Source: a gamma proteobacterium symbiont of Ctena orbiculata
Lineage (GTDB): Bacteria; Pseudomonadota; Gammaproteobacteria; Chromatiales; Chromatiaceae
NCBI GenBank assembly: GCA_003058525.1
Contig: QBVD01000040.1
Coordinates: 78,279 to 142,278, forward strand
Length of the DNA: 64,000 nucleotides
Direction of reading: 5' to 3'
This document shows, in pieces, positions 8,982-18,253 of the stretch. The notes beneath the pieces were generated by a model. It searched no databases and was not told the DNA's origin. It was given only the letters and a program-made list of their open reading frames with translations. The translations under genes were made by a program, and so were the position numbers. Position 1 is the first letter of the stretch; every line of letters begins with the position of its first letter.

Positions 8982-9554
8982 CTAAAAGCGATGAACAAAC
9001 CCTAGACTGGCCGACTCCAGCTTGTAGTCGACATTATGGATATCGCCGACAGCATGACGCAGCCACTCAAGCGTCAGCGCATTCTGTTCGTCCGCATAGA
9101 GTTCGAGACCAATACCATAGCCGATCGCAGTCTCATCCACACTGCTGAATCCGGGGACATTACCGGAAAAATGGGTCACTCCAGCTAAGGCATAGAGTCG
9201 GGTCCGGCTGTCGAGGAGAGGGAGATTGCCCCTGGCGTAGATGCTCAACAGATACTCGATCTGATAGCTGCGGTCATTGACCACATCCTCGCCAAACAGA
9301 CCGAACTGACCTTCAACTGCCAGAAACTCATTGAACTCCATGCCCCCTCGCACCAGCAAGCCGGCACTGCGAAAATCGGTATTGGAATCATCCTCCTTGT
9401 ATTGCGGGGAAGAGACCATAATCCCGATATAGCGATTCCCCTCTATACCTGCACCCTTGACAGACTCTTCGGAAATGGCTGCAGAAGACAACAGCAGGCA
9501 ACCACCAATGACAATAACAGTCAGGTACTTCATTATCCCCCTCCATGATTTCAA
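8982..9554 (-). CDS. Outer-membrane beta-barrel protein (OmpA-like/OprF-like barrel)
   Basis: 190 residues with a signal peptide (MKYLTVIVIGGCLLLSSAAISEES; the Met at residue 9 is the more likely start). The mature chain alternates polar and hydrophobic residues in strand-length units: RYIGIMVSS, AGLLVRGGMEFNEFLAVEGQFGLF, YQIEYLLSIYARGNL, RLYALAGVTHFSG, IGYGIGLELYAD, NALTLEWLRH, and it ends in the outer-membrane insertion signal LGFVHRF with terminal Phe. This fits an eight-stranded barrel of the OmpW/OmpA-transmembrane type. No ligand can be inferred. It stands alone, with the CDP-alcohol phosphatidyltransferase gene upstream on the same strand. Confidence 0.8.
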   Translation of the reverse strand: MKSWRGIMKYLTVIVIGGCLLLSSAAISEESVKGAGIEGNRYIGIMVSSPQYKEDDSNTDFRSAGLLVRGGMEFNEFLAVEGQFGLFGEDVVNDRSYQIEYLLSIYARGNLPLLDSRTRLYALAGVTHFSGNVPGFSSVDETAIGYGIGLELYADEQNALTLEWLRHAVGDIHNVDYKLESASLGFVHRF

Positions 9555-9689
9555 TCTACTCTCAGTTAATTCCTAGTGAAGTCTAAACATGACCAAAGAA
9601 AAACACCATCCGCACTACAGACTTACCTGCTATATATCCAGCCATACGCTGGTACCGGATATTACAACCTCCAATCCGCGACGGTGTCA

Positions 9690-10241
9690 TCAGCGCCAGC
9701 CTTTGTCACGAGCCTTGTTTGTCCATACCCAGACATAGGCAATACCACTGACCAGGGTGGTGAATCCGGTAACCCAGGTGAGCCAGGTCAGCAGCTGGGA
9801 AGGCAGGGTAAAGGGGCCGGCATTTGTCACTACCAGCAGCACCAGCACTATCTGTAACAATGTGTTCAACTTACTGATCAGACTTGGATTAGCGTCCAGT
9901 TCTTCAACACTGAAATTATAATAGAGCGCTCCACCCATAATAGTGAGATCGCGGAAGATCACAAGCATCACCAGCCAGACAGGAATCAGCCCCAAACCTC
10001 CGAGCACCAGAAATGAACTCATCAGCAAGGCTTTGTCGGCTAAAGGATCGAGTAAACCTCCCAGGTGGCTTTGCCAACCAAACCGTTTTGCGAGGAAACC
10101 ATCGATGCCGTCGGAAATACCGGCTACTGCGAATAGTATCAGGGCATAGGAGAACTCATGCTCAAACAACAACCAGACAATCGGGATAGTCAATAAGATG
10201 CGCAGTACACTGATCAGGTTGGGGATATCCTTACTCTGCAT
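9690..10241 (-). CDS. CDP-alcohol phosphatidyltransferase (PgsA-like)
   Basis: 183 residues, several membrane segments and the CDP-alcohol phosphotransferase signature, seen as SDGIDGFLAKRFGWQSHLGG followed by LDPLADK (DG-x-AR-like, G-x3-D-x3-D). The family joins a CDP-diacylglycerol to an alcohol such as glycerol-3-phosphate at the inner membrane. The N-terminus NLISVLRILLTIPIVWLL is typical. Whether it is the housekeeping PgsA or the paralogue usually found beside DUF2066-purM cannot be settled; synteny favours the paralogue. Upstream lie about 500 bp of dispersed-repeat DNA. Confidence 0.85.
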   Translation of the reverse strand: MQSKDIPNLISVLRILLTIPIVWLLFEHEFSYALILFAVAGISDGIDGFLAKRFGWQSHLGGLLDPLADKALLMSSFLVLGGLGLIPVWLVMLVIFRDLTIMGGALYYNFSVEELDANPSLISKLNTLLQIVLVLLVVTNAGPFTLPSQLLTWLTWVTGFTTLVSGIAYVWVWTNKARDKGWR

Positions 10242-10263
10242 CGAAATGGCGGCTCCGTATCAT

Positions 10264-10406
10264 GCTAGGGCCAGTGAACACTCATCCAATCGGTCCTGGC
10301 AGAATTACTGTCTGTCCAGCAAGGCTGCATGAGCGATGTGTAATCACTCTGAATTTACGAATGACAACCCCGCTGGGCGTAAATCGTGTGTAGTGTCCCA
10401 TATTGT
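10264..10406. repeat. Degenerate, truncated copy of family 1 inverted-repeat element
   Basis: Starts with a decayed family 1 end (TAGGGCCAGTGAACACTCAT at 10265) and continues with interior sequence related to the intact neighbouring copy: the CAGCAAGG, ATGAGCGA and CGCTGGGCG blocks appear in the same order. No closing terminus is present. The intact element abuts it, so one copy probably inserted next to or into an older one. With the next element it fills the 503-bp gene-free gap between the phosphatidyltransferase and DUF2066 genes. Confidence 0.65.
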
Positions 10407-10728
10407 TAGGGCCTGTTAACACTAATCCAATACGCCCTGCTGGGGCTGTTTTTGTGCCCAGCAAGGCAGAATGAGCGAGGTGTAGTCATTCTACATGAGC
10501 GAATGATAACGTCGCTGGGGGCGAAAACAGCCCCAGCCCTTCGGGTTGCGCCCCAAAGGAAGTGCCCTTGGGGTATGCCTGAAAAAGCGCCACTCGGCGT
10601 TGCTCGTCGCTCATTTGGAATAACCAAACCTCTCTCCTCGCGCCCCGAAGGAAGTGCCCTTGGGGTGCGCCTTGATTGGCGCTTTTTCAGGCACAACAGG
10701 GGTATTGGATTAGTGTTAACAGGCCCTA
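10407..10728. mobile_element. Family 1 MITE-like element, intact (322 bp)
   Basis: The two ends are near-perfect inverted repeats of about 25 bp: TAGGGCCTGTTAACACTAAT opens at 10407 and its reverse complement closes at 10728. No transposase is encoded; the small open frames inside lack any family resemblance. The interior holds further inverted blocks, GGCTGTTTTTGTGCCCAGCA near the left and CGCTTTTTCAGGCACAAC near the right, so the transcript could fold extensively. Another complete copy at 23840-24108 shares the interior in the opposite orientation. Flanking TA dinucleotides are consistent with, but do not prove, TA-targeting transposition. It ends 17 bp from the DUF2066 stop codon. Confidence 0.8.
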
Positions 10729-10744
10729 GAAGATTTCAGAGGCC

Positions 10745-11881
10745 CTAACGCAAGCGGTATACCAGACTTTCGCCAACAACCACCTCTGGGTTCTTATTTT
10801 CAACTGCTGCCGAATAGTCGAGGGACTCCACCGGCTCGAGCACGGAACCAAGTTGAATACCACGCTCCAATGCCTCCCTACTGCCATGAATACGGACCTT
10901 GAAATTAACCTTTTCGGTATCAGCCGATAGCAGATCAAGTTGTTCGATCATCGCCAACGACTGCAGATACTCTTTAACCAATACAAAGTCTGCCAACCTT
11001 GTTAGTCCATGTACGCGAATCCTGATATCGGTTTCCCCCTGAGTAACCTGTTGTGGAGCAAAACGCAACGCAAGGGCATCAACGGCTTGATTCAAGCCCT
11101 CCCTGGCAAGAGCCACTTTACCTTCGGCACTGGTCTGCCAGCGATTGACCTTATCGGGCAGATAGAGCAACCACTCACCTCGCCAACTGCGTGAGCCCTG
11201 CCGGGTCATACGTCCGACAAGAATCACATCAGGCTGATATCGCGCAGAGGCCCGGCGGATATTCTCTTCAAAACCGCCCCACAGATCGCTTACCCGTATT
11301 GCGTTTCGGTCCTCCATATCCATGAGTGGCCAGAGAAATGACAGTCCCCGTGACTCCCCCACTCTGTTCAAATAGTGTCTCAGGCGCCGTTCCCGCTCGA
11401 GTGACAACAGGTCACGTCGCGCACCCTGTTCCTGGCCCAACCAGACCAGGATGGATGGTCGTGTGCCACCCCACACCGGCACACCGCTCTGACGTAGCAG
11501 ACGATTGACCGCCCGCTCATCGAAACGCACCCACAACAGGCGATCCGGTGAATCCGGTGCAGCCTCGGGATTGGAGGTTTCAAGTGTCTTATAGCGATAT
11601 TGCTGGATATATGCGGACGCTTTTTTAAGGATGCCGGGGATCTCGGGATGGTTCAAGAGGCCACGATCACCACTCACCTTCACGATTACGCTGGCGAAGG
11701 CCGAGCGAATTCCATCCGCCCTCGCTTGTGCGCTCTGGCCGTGAACCGGAACCTCCGCTTGATAGAGCTCCCCCACCCGTTCGGCAGATACCCATGGCGC
11801 CGACAACAGAGCAGCCGAAAACACCAACCACCGGAAAGCCATCTTCAGTCGAGTTTGAATCATTGAATCGTCACACTTCAC
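10745..11881 (-). CDS. DUF2066 domain-containing exported protein
   Basis: 378 residues as annotated; the Met at residue 7 (MIQTRLKMAFRWLVFSAALL, ending PWVSAERV) is the likelier start because it begins a clear signal peptide. The mature protein matches the DUF2066 pattern: ELYQAEVPVHGQSAQARADGIRSAFASVIVKVSGD, an AYIQQYRYKT segment and a second half beginning LLWVRFDERAVNRLLRQSGVPVWG. The function is unknown. It is divergent from purM, its conserved gammaproteobacterial neighbour. The stop codon is next to a MITE, but the length seems normal. Confidence 0.85.
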   Translation of the reverse strand: MKCDDSMIQTRLKMAFRWLVFSAALLSAPWVSAERVGELYQAEVPVHGQSAQARADGIRSAFASVIVKVSGDRGLLNHPEIPGILKKASAYIQQYRYKTLETSNPEAAPDSPDRLLWVRFDERAVNRLLRQSGVPVWGGTRPSILVWLGQEQGARRDLLSLERERRLRHYLNRVGESRGLSFLWPLMDMEDRNAIRVSDLWGGFEENIRRASARYQPDVILVGRMTRQGSRSWRGEWLLYLPDKVNRWQTSAEGKVALAREGLNQAVDALALRFAPQQVTQGETDIRIRVHGLTRLADFVLVKEYLQSLAMIEQLDLLSADTEKVNFKVRIHGSREALERGIQLGSVLEPVESLDYSAAVENKNPEVVVGESLVYRLR

Positions 11882-12114
11882 AAGGGTTCTCTGATAATCA
11901 CTATTCGGCTACTTGGTTTCCAGTGGGGAAAACATGAGCCGCCCCATGGGTCTGCACTGAGAAACAGCCCTATCGGATCGTCGCATAGCGGGAAATATTA
12001 ACGCGCCTGCGGAAAAGATGAAAATCAGGACATGTACAACACTCACCGAGTCCCACTTCTTCTGTTAGAATCCCGGTCTGAATCACCTAGGGCCTGAAGC
12101 CGGAGTATCATCCC

Positions 12115-13185
12115 GTGGAGTATGAATCCAAACCCAGCAACCCCTCATCGCTCAGCTACCGGGACGCCGGTGTTGATATCGATGCGGGCAATGAACTGGT
12201 CGAACGTATCAAACCGATTGTTAAACAGACCTTCCGTTCAGGTGTACTCGCAGGACTCGGTGGGTTTGGCGCTCTCTTCGAGCTGCCGCTGGATCGATAC
12301 CGGGAACCGGTGCTCGTTTCAGGCACGGACGGGGTAGGCACTAAACTGAAACTGGCATTGGAACTCAATCGCCATGATTCGATCGGCATCGACCTGGTGG
12401 CTATGTGTGTCAACGATATCGTAGTCGCAGGCGCCGAACCCCTGTTCTTTCTGGATTATTACGCCACTGGAAAACTGGATGTGGAGATCGCCACCGATGT
12501 GGTGCAGGGAATCGCGGCCGGCTGTCAACAGGCCGGGGCGGCCCTGACAGGCGGTGAAACCGCCGAGATGCCGGGCATGTACGCGGAAGGCGATTACGAT
12601 CTGGCCGGTTTCTGTGTCGGTATTGCCGAAAAGAGCCGCCTGATACTCCCGGAACGGGTACAGGAGGGTGACACACTGATTGGCATAGCCTCGTCTGGAC
12701 CCCACTCGAATGGCTACTCCCTGATACGCAAGATACTCCAGGTCAGTGGCGCAAACCTGGATCAGCCCTTCCAGGATAACACCCTGGGTGATGCACTGCT
12801 GGCGCCCACCCGAATCTATGTCAAACCCCTGTTGGCCCTCATGCAAGAGGTGGAGATTCATGCCTTGGCCCACATTACCGGTGGCGGACTGCCCGAAAAC
12901 CTTCCTCGAGTCCTTCCCGATGGTTGCAAAGCGGTGATCGACAGCGGCAGCTGGCAACTTCCGCCTATCTTCGAATGGCTGCGAACTCAGGGCAAGCTGG
13001 CCAACAGCGAGATGTTGCGCACCTTCAACAGTGGCATCGGCATGATTGTCTGTGTTGCACAAAAAGAGACCGAAACCACCCTGAAGCTGCTCAACGATAT
13101 GGGTGAAACCGCCTGGGTTGTCGGGGCAATAGAATCCGCAGACAACACCGATATCAGGGTTGAGATAAGCGGACCGCTTGCGTGA
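12115..13185 (+). CDS. purM: Phosphoribosylformylglycinamidine cyclo-ligase (AIR synthetase)
   Basis: 356 residues of the PurM/ThiL fold: [75 protein letters not shown] and [12 protein letters not shown] are all diagnostic. It forms aminoimidazole ribonucleotide in purine synthesis. The start is GTG at 12115 and gives about ten residues before the conserved SLSYRDAG; no better ATG lies in this frame. The stop overlaps the purN start (GTGA), so they are coupled. Confidence 0.97.
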   Translation: MEYESKPSNPSSLSYRDAGVDIDAGNELVERIKPIVKQTFRSGVLAGLGGFGALFELPLDRYREPVLVSGTDGVGTKLKLALELNRHDSIGIDLVAMCVNDIVVAGAEPLFFLDYYATGKLDVEIATDVVQGIAAGCQQAGAALTGGETAEMPGMYAEGDYDLAGFCVGIAEKSRLILPERVQEGDTLIGIASSGPHSNGYSLIRKILQVSGANLDQPFQDNTLGDALLAPTRIYVKPLLALMQEVEIHALAHITGGGLPENLPRVLPDGCKAVIDSGSWQLPPIFEWLRTQGKLANSEMLRTFNSGIGMIVCVAQKETETTLKLLNDMGETAWVVGAIESADNTDIRVEISGPLA

Positions 13186-13850
13186 GTGGAGTGTCAAAAC
13201 TACCTGTCGTGGTGCTGATTTCCGGTAGTGGCACCAACCTGCAGGCAATTATCGATGCCACGCTGGTCGATCTCCCCATTGAGATCCGCGCTGTTATAAG
13301 CAACCGCCCTGATGTCTACGGTTTGCAACGGGCCGAGCAGGCCGGCATCGAAACAGCTATCCTCAATCACAAGGAGTTCTCAGACCGGGAAAGCTATGAC
13401 CGTGCACTGATGAAATTAATCGACCGCTACTCGCCGGGCCTGATCGCCCTGGCCGGTTTCATGCGCATTCTGACGACCGGGTTCGTTCGTCACTATGCGG
13501 GACGCATGTTGAATATCCATCCCTCGCTGCTGCCGAAATATACTGGATTGAACACCCATCAACGGGCGCTGGACGCAGACGATCAACTGCACGGGGCCAG
13601 TGTCCATTTCGTCACCGAGGAACTGGATGGCGGCCCACTGGTTGTACAGGCCCAGGTAACTGTATTGGAGGACGACGACGCTGACAGCCTTGCAGCCAGG
13701 GTGTTGCGGAAGGAGCACCAGATCTACGCCCTGGCAATACGCTGGTTCGCAGAGAAACGCTTATCAATGGAGGAGAATGGCGAGGTTGTACTGAATGGAA
13801 AGAGGCTTGAAAAACCCGTGGTGTTCACCCCACTGGAACCTATCGGATAG
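13182..13850 (+). CDS. purN: Phosphoribosylglycinamide formyltransferase 1
   Basis: 222 residues. [17 protein letters not shown] opens the Rossmann fold; the formyl-THF site shows [14 protein letters not shown] and [22 protein letters not shown] with the catalytic His, followed by [20 protein letters not shown]. It transfers a formyl group to GAR in purine synthesis. The GTG start at 13182 overlaps purM by four bases. It is a full-length, standard member. Confidence 0.97.
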   Translation: MSGVSKLPVVVLISGSGTNLQAIIDATLVDLPIEIRAVISNRPDVYGLQRAEQAGIETAILNHKEFSDRESYDRALMKLIDRYSPGLIALAGFMRILTTGFVRHYAGRMLNIHPSLLPKYTGLNTHQRALDADDQLHGASVHFVTEELDGGPLVVQAQVTVLEDDDADSLAARVLRKEHQIYALAIRWFAEKRLSMEENGEVVLNGKRLEKPVVFTPLEPIG

Positions 13851-13857
13851 CTGATCG

Positions 13858-14595
13858 ATGATCAGGCTCCGATACCACAGTCGCTGGCTATTGGGGATTA
13901 CGGCGCTGTTTTGCTGCATGCCTTTGAACGCCGACACAGAGGTACTGCTGAAGCCCTTTTCAGCGACATTCAGCGTTAAGCGCAATGTCATTCCGCTGGG
14001 TGAATTGATGCTTGAGTTCAGCCTGAATGAGAAGGGTGAGTACCACTATAATGCCCATACCTTGCCGGGGATGCTTGCGGGTTGGTTCAGTGCCGATGAG
14101 ATCATCGAAGTGAGTCAGGGACGATTGACCGGGGACGCAATCCAACCGATCAGTTATACCTATAAGGATTTGGGGAATGAGAATGAGCGCACAGAATTGG
14201 TATTTGACTGGCAGGCAGACAAGGTCCGCACTACCAGCGGCGGTGTCACCTGGTCCCAACCCATCGCATCCGGCACTCAGGACAGACTCAGCCAGCAACT
14301 GCTGGTCCGCCTGCACCTGGCTGAGGGCAGGGAGGATATCTCCTTCCAGGTGGCCGACGGCGGAAAAATCAAGCGCTATCGATTTCTTGTCGAGGGTGAG
14401 GAAGAAATCGAAACACCCTTTGGCCAGATAAATTGCCTGCGGGTGAGGCGAAGCAAAGAGTCACGCAAGCCGGACTACACTATCTGGTTCGCACCGTCGT
14501 TGGGCTACCTGCCGGTACAAATAGAGCGTAAAAGGTCCGGCCGCCTATACCGGATGGTTGTGGAAACAATTGATCAAAAGGAAAGTACAGATTAG
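13858..14595 (+). CDS. DUF3108 domain-containing exported protein
   Basis: 245 residues with an N-terminal signal peptide (RWLLGITALFCCMPLNADTE). The mature chain begins LKPFSATFSVKRNVIPLGELMLEFSL and ends with IWFAPSLGYLPVQIERKRSGRLYRMVVETI, the pattern of DUF3108 proteins that follow purN in many gammaproteobacteria. It is probably periplasmic; the role is unknown. It starts seven bases after purN and probably ends the purM operon, since a repeat-derived hairpin follows. Confidence 0.87.
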   Translation: MIRLRYHSRWLLGITALFCCMPLNADTEVLLKPFSATFSVKRNVIPLGELMLEFSLNEKGEYHYNAHTLPGMLAGWFSADEIIEVSQGRLTGDAIQPISYTYKDLGNENERTELVFDWQADKVRTTSGGVTWSQPIASGTQDRLSQQLLVRLHLAEGREDISFQVADGGKIKRYRFLVEGEEEIETPFGQINCLRVRRSKESRKPDYTIWFAPSLGYLPVQIERKRSGRLYRMVVETIDQKESTD

Positions 14596-14611
14596 GCTGG
14601 AGTCTGATTAC

Positions 14612-14646
14612 CCAGGGCCTGCTAACGCTCATCCAATCGGCCCTGG
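14612..14646. repeat. Family 1 solo end forming a hairpin
   Basis: CCAGGGCC at 14612 and GGCCCTGG ending 14646 are exact reverse complements around a loop that contains the family 1 terminal sequence in altered form (TGCTAACGCTCATCCAATC). It looks like a relic end of the MITE family that may now work as an intercistronic stem-loop between the DUF3108 gene and radC. There is no T-tract, so I do not call a Rho-independent terminator. Confidence 0.6.
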
Positions 14647-14670
14647 ATCAAAGACAAGGAGGTCTTATAT

Positions 14671-15345
14671 ATGCCGATTACCGATTGGCCCATCGATGAA
14701 CGACCCAGAGAGAAACTGCTGCAGCGGGGTTCGGAATCACTCTCGGACGCAGAACTGCTGGCCATCTTTCTGCGCACAGGTGTTGCCGGCCAGACAGCAG
14801 TAGACCTGGCGCGCAGTCTGCTGGCCGAATTCGGCGGTCTGCGCCATCTGCTCAGTGCCGACCAGCGACGTTTCTGCAAGTCCAGGGGGTTGGGCATGGC
14901 AAAATACACACAACTGCAGGCGGTCCTCGAAATGGCTCGGCGATACCTGCATGAGCAGCTTGAAACATCCGGCAGTCTGACCACTCCGGAACAGACCCAA
15001 GACTATCTGCGAGCCAGACTGCGTCACTATGCCTATGAGGTATTCTCCTGCCTGTTTCTAGACAACCGGCATCGTGTGATTCGCTATGAAGAGCTTTTTC
15101 GCGGCACGATTGACGGGGCCAATGTCCACCCCAGAGAAGTCGTCAGACGAGCCCTGGAGCTGAATGCCGCCGCACTCATTTTCGCCCATAACCACCCCTC
15201 AGGGGTGGCTGAACCGAGCCGGGCCGATCGTCAGATCACCCAACGCCTCAAGGATGCCCTGGCACTGGTGGATATCCGTGTTCTCGACCATATCGTGATT
15301 GGCGAGGGAGAAGCGGTTTCGCTGGCTGAACGAGGGATGATTTAA
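14671..15345 (+). CDS. radC: RadC/YsxA JAB-domain protein
   Basis: 224 residues. The N-terminal helix-hairpin-helix region ([33 protein letters not shown]) is followed by the RadC MPN/JAMM domain with [27 protein letters not shown] and the later Asp in [13 protein letters not shown]; the His-X-His...Asp metal set is intact. Despite the name, a direct repair function is doubtful in E. coli and the biochemical role is open. A strong AGGAGG lies ahead of the ATG. It is placed just before rpmB-rpmG, as in many gammaproteobacteria. Confidence 0.95.
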   Translation: MPITDWPIDERPREKLLQRGSESLSDAELLAIFLRTGVAGQTAVDLARSLLAEFGGLRHLLSADQRRFCKSRGLGMAKYTQLQAVLEMARRYLHEQLETSGSLTTPEQTQDYLRARLRHYAYEVFSCLFLDNRHRVIRYEELFRGTIDGANVHPREVVRRALELNAAALIFAHNHPSGVAEPSRADRQITQRLKDALALVDIRVLDHIVIGEGEAVSLAERGMI

Positions 15346-15346
15346 C

Positions 15347-15375
15347 TTGCCTCCCAACCCTTACTCTGGTATAAA
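15347..15375 (+). promoter_or_regulatory. Sigma-70-type promoter for rpmB-rpmG
   Basis: TTGCCT (15347-15352) and TATAAA (15370-15375) are separated by exactly 17 bp, a close match to the housekeeping consensus. The -35 box starts right after the radC stop codon. A start site near 15382 would leave a leader of about 60 bases before rpmB. Confidence 0.7.
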
Positions 15376-15444
15376 TACGCGCCTTTCGCCCGGGGGATAA
15401 AGCTATGCCCCCTATCCAGGGATAACTATTTCGAGGTTTGGACC

Positions 15445-15681
15445 ATGTCAAAAGTCTGCCAAGTCACCGGCAAGCGCCCGGTCACGGGAAACAACGTCTC
15501 CCATGCGCACAACAAGACTAAGCGTCGTTTTCTCCCCAATCTGCATACCCACAGATTCTGGGTCGAGAGTGAAAAACGCTGGGTCCGTCTGCGTCTATCC
15601 TCTAAAGGTATGCGCATCATCGACAAGAAGGGGATCGATTCGGTGCTCGCCGAAATGCGCGCCCGCGGCGAAAAAGTCTAA
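15445..15681 (+). CDS. rpmB: 50S ribosomal protein L28
   Basis: 78 residues, standard length. [20 protein letters not shown] at the start, then [20 protein letters not shown], is the L28 signature. It lies in the usual pair with rpmG 17 bp downstream. Confidence 0.98.
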   Translation: MSKVCQVTGKRPVTGNNVSHAHNKTKRRFLPNLHTHRFWVESEKRWVRLRLSSKGMRIIDKKGIDSVLAEMRARGEKV

Positions 15682-15698
15682 CCCAGGAGCCCAGAGTC

Positions 15699-15854
15699 AT
15701 GCGTGATAAAATCAAACTCGTCTCCAGTGCCGGCACTGGACACTTCTACACCACGACCAAGAACAAGCGCAACCAACCGGGAAAGATGGAGATCAAGAAA
15801 TTCGATCCCAAGGTACGCAAGCATGTGATGTACAAGGAATCGAAGATCAAATAG
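15699..15854 (+). CDS. rpmG: 50S ribosomal protein L33
   Basis: 51 codons plus stop: [20 protein letters not shown], then [20 protein letters not shown] and ending ESKIK, all typical of L33. It is the cysteine-free form, so it is not zinc-binding. A CCAGGAGC ribosome-binding site lies upstream. It is followed by a strong intrinsic terminator. Confidence 0.97.
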   Translation: MRDKIKLVSSAGTGHFYTTTKNKRNQPGKMEIKKFDPKVRKHVMYKESKIK

Positions 15855-15876
15855 ATCTGAACCCTCCCTGGTAGAG

Positions 15877-15901
15877 ACCCGCCTCCTCGGCGGGTTTTTT
15901 T
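15877..15901 (+). terminator. Rho-independent terminator after rpmG
   Basis: CCCGCC and GGCGGG form a GC-rich stem around a short TCCTC-type loop, followed directly by a run of seven T. It sits 23 bp after the rpmG stop and separates this operon from the convergent hydantoinase gene. Confidence 0.9.
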
Positions 15902-15943
15902 ATGTCCGGACGGATAACCCGATAGACTCCGATCAGCCGGGCT

Positions 15944-17938
15944 TCACGACATCTTTTCGAGCAGCAGATTACCGGCGCTATCCGCTGTACAACGCCAACC
16001 GGGCGCCAACCAAGTGGTTGACGCCATTTCCGTAATCAGCGCCGGCCCCGCAAGCGCCTGTCCCACAGCCAGTTGCGCTCTCTCATACCGCAGCACTGGT
16101 CTATCCACTCCCCAGACTGTCAAATGCTCGCAAGCCTCCGCCGGCTCGGATCCGGTTGTAACATTCAATGCAATCGTTGTCTGCGGACCACGCAGGGCCA
16201 CACGCAGATTAACCAACTCCACGGGCGCCGACATGCGATGGCCGTAACGAATTTCGTGTCGCTCATGGAAATCGATTTCCGCCCGCTCCAGGCTGCTCCA
16301 GGGGACGGTAAGGGTATAGGATTGTCCCAAATAGCGCAGATCCAAGGCATATTCAGCCTCGATCCGATCCCTGGCTGTGCCCTCCTCCACGAGATCCGCC
16401 ACTCCACCCTGCGCGAGCCGGGAAAACGCCTGTCGGAGTTCACTGTCGCTCAATGCCTGCAACAGCCCAAGACGGGCATGCACCAACTGACGTCCCGGCC
16501 GGGTTGCCAACATTCCCAAGGCGGACAGGACACCCGCGTTGAGCGGCACCAGGGCGGAGCGTATGCCCAGGGCGTCGGCCAAGGCACACACATGCAGCCC
16601 ACCTGCGCCACCGAATGAGAGCAGGATATAACTGCGCGGATCAACTCCCCGCTCAACTGAAATCACGCGCAGGGCGCGCGCCATATGCTCGTTGGCGACT
16701 CTGATCACTCCCTCCGCCGCCCTGTGCAGAGAGAGCCCAAGCCGCTGCGCCAATTGCCCCATTGCCTTCTCAGCCGCCTGCATATCGAGTTGCATACGCC
16801 CACCCAGGAAAGCACTGTTTCGCAAACGGCCGAGGATCAAATTGGCATCCGTAACCGTCACTTCGGTGCCGCCACGGGCATAACAAGCCGGTCCGGGGTC
16901 GGCTCCTGCAGACTTCGGACCTACCTGCAACATGCCCCCCGCATCCACCCAGGCAAGTGAGCCGCCCCCGGCGCCGATGGTATGCATATCCACCATCGGC
17001 ACAGCCACAGGCCAGGGTCCGATATGCCCCTCCCGGGTCAATCTGGGGCTCCCGTCAATCAATGCCACGTCGGTGGAGGTTCCCCCCATATCGAGGGTCA
17101 GAAGCTGGCTGCGACCCGATGCCGCGGCCACATAGCCGGCACCGACCAAACCGCCTGCCGGGCCTGAGAGCAGCATCCGCACTGCCTGCCGTGCAGCCTG
17201 ATCCGCCGAGATCGCCTCGCCGGAGCTCTGCATCACTGAGATTCGCGCCCCGCCAAGACGTACCCGCAGGCGCTCGATATAACCCTCCACCAACGGTCCC
17301 ACCCAGCTGTTGAGCCAGGTGGCTATCCCACGCTCATACTCGCCGCTTGCCGGCAGTACGCTGGAGGAACGGGAACAAAAGATACCTTCAGGTATCGCTG
17401 CCTCTATCTTCCTTTCGAAGCGGTCATCGAGATAACTGAACAACAGGTTAATCGCCACAGCCTCGGGATTTCGGCGGGCAACCTCGCCCTTCAGCGTATC
17501 GATATCCTCATCGCTCAGTGGCTCGACCAGTTCTCCCTGGTTGTCAAGGCGGCCGCCGGTTTGCAGACAGTCGTTCGCCGCCACAGGCGCAGCCCTGGCG
17601 TGCGGCTGCAGATTATAGAGTTCACTGCGCGCCTGACGCCCGATCGTGAGGATATCCTGCAGGCCACGATTACCGATGTAGAGTGTATGCACGCCCTTAC
17701 CCTCCAAGGCGGCATTGGTAGCGACAGTAAAACCGTGCACAATAACCAGATCGCTTGTCTCAAGCCCCAGCTCTTCTATTCCTTGTAGGATAGCCTGTTC
17801 CGGTGCCTGTGGCGTCGACAGCACCTTGTGTATCCACATCTCTCCAGCGCGGTACAGAACGAAATCGGTGAAGGTGCCTCCTGTATCGACACCCAGCAGA
17901 TAACCCTTTTCATTCTGGCGATCAAAGCCGTTCATCAA
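15944..17938 (-). CDS. Hydantoinase/oxoprolinase family protein (HyuA-like)
   Basis: 664 residues with the ASKHA ATPase fold: YLLGVDTGGTFTDFVLYR at residue 12, VIVHGFTVATNAALEGKG near 65, LLTLDMGGTSTDVALIDG near 280, and a Gly-rich HTIGAGGGSLAWVDAGGMLQVGP stretch. HyuA-type subunits use ATP to open 5-membered imide or lactam rings (hydantoins, 5-oxoproline) together with a HyuB subunit, but no hyuB is adjacent on either side. Acetone-carboxylase-like subunits have a similar fold. Two Mets start the frame; MNGFDR is equally likely. The substrate is not deducible. It sits alone between rpmG and an ABC operon. Confidence 0.85.
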   Translation of the reverse strand: MMNGFDRQNEKGYLLGVDTGGTFTDFVLYRAGEMWIHKVLSTPQAPEQAILQGIEELGLETSDLVIVHGFTVATNAALEGKGVHTLYIGNRGLQDILTIGRQARSELYNLQPHARAAPVAANDCLQTGGRLDNQGELVEPLSDEDIDTLKGEVARRNPEAVAINLLFSYLDDRFERKIEAAIPEGIFCSRSSSVLPASGEYERGIATWLNSWVGPLVEGYIERLRVRLGGARISVMQSSGEAISADQAARQAVRMLLSGPAGGLVGAGYVAAASGRSQLLTLDMGGTSTDVALIDGSPRLTREGHIGPWPVAVPMVDMHTIGAGGGSLAWVDAGGMLQVGPKSAGADPGPACYARGGTEVTVTDANLILGRLRNSAFLGGRMQLDMQAAEKAMGQLAQRLGLSLHRAAEGVIRVANEHMARALRVISVERGVDPRSYILLSFGGAGGLHVCALADALGIRSALVPLNAGVLSALGMLATRPGRQLVHARLGLLQALSDSELRQAFSRLAQGGVADLVEEGTARDRIEAEYALDLRYLGQSYTLTVPWSSLERAEIDFHERHEIRYGHRMSAPVELVNLRVALRGPQTTIALNVTTGSEPAEACEHLTVWGVDRPVLRYERAQLAVGQALAGPALITEMASTTWLAPGWRCTADSAGNLLLEKMS

Positions 17939-17983
17939 CCCTCCATCTCAGTGAACACACTCATATCTGAAACATACTCTGTT

Positions 17984-18005
17984 TAGGGCCTGTTAACAGA
18001 CCCTA
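17984..18005. repeat. Collapsed family 1 repeat (palindrome)
   Basis: The two TAGGG...CCCTA ends of family 1 elements lie back to back with only TGTTAACAG between them, as if the interior had been deleted. The rest of the 315-bp gap between the hydantoinase start and the ABC gene (17939-18253) holds no convincing gene: short open frames there show no family resemblance. The promoters for both divergent genes must be in it, but I cannot place them. Confidence 0.6.
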
Positions 18006-18253
18006 GCCTGATTGTGGAATCGATCGGCACCGGTGCAGTATGGAGAATACTGCCTGGAGGTCAAATCCCACTTTACAGCCCGGCCGCAATGGTCGGTATT
18101 CCATCGACCGCAGCGATTGCCTCTGGCCGGCGGTATGATTTGTGTAGCAGTTTAAACACAAGGTCTTGCATAGCGTACAAAGGGTGATATGTTTGGCAGG
18201 TCTCTGCCTTGGCAGCCTTTCCCGCACTGTGCGGGCAGCCAACTATTACGCTT

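Noticed and set aside
10406..10748. Open frames of 96-98 codons on both strands inside the MITE
   Set aside because: They follow the inverted-repeat structure, have no ribosome-binding site and no homology that I recognise.
12089..12097. TAGGGCCTG ahead of purM as a family 1 relic
   Set aside because: Only nine bases match; chance cannot be excluded.
18003..18242. 79-codon minus-strand frame with several Cys
   Set aside because: Cysteine pattern is irregular, no ribosome-binding site, overlaps the probable promoter region of the ABC operon.
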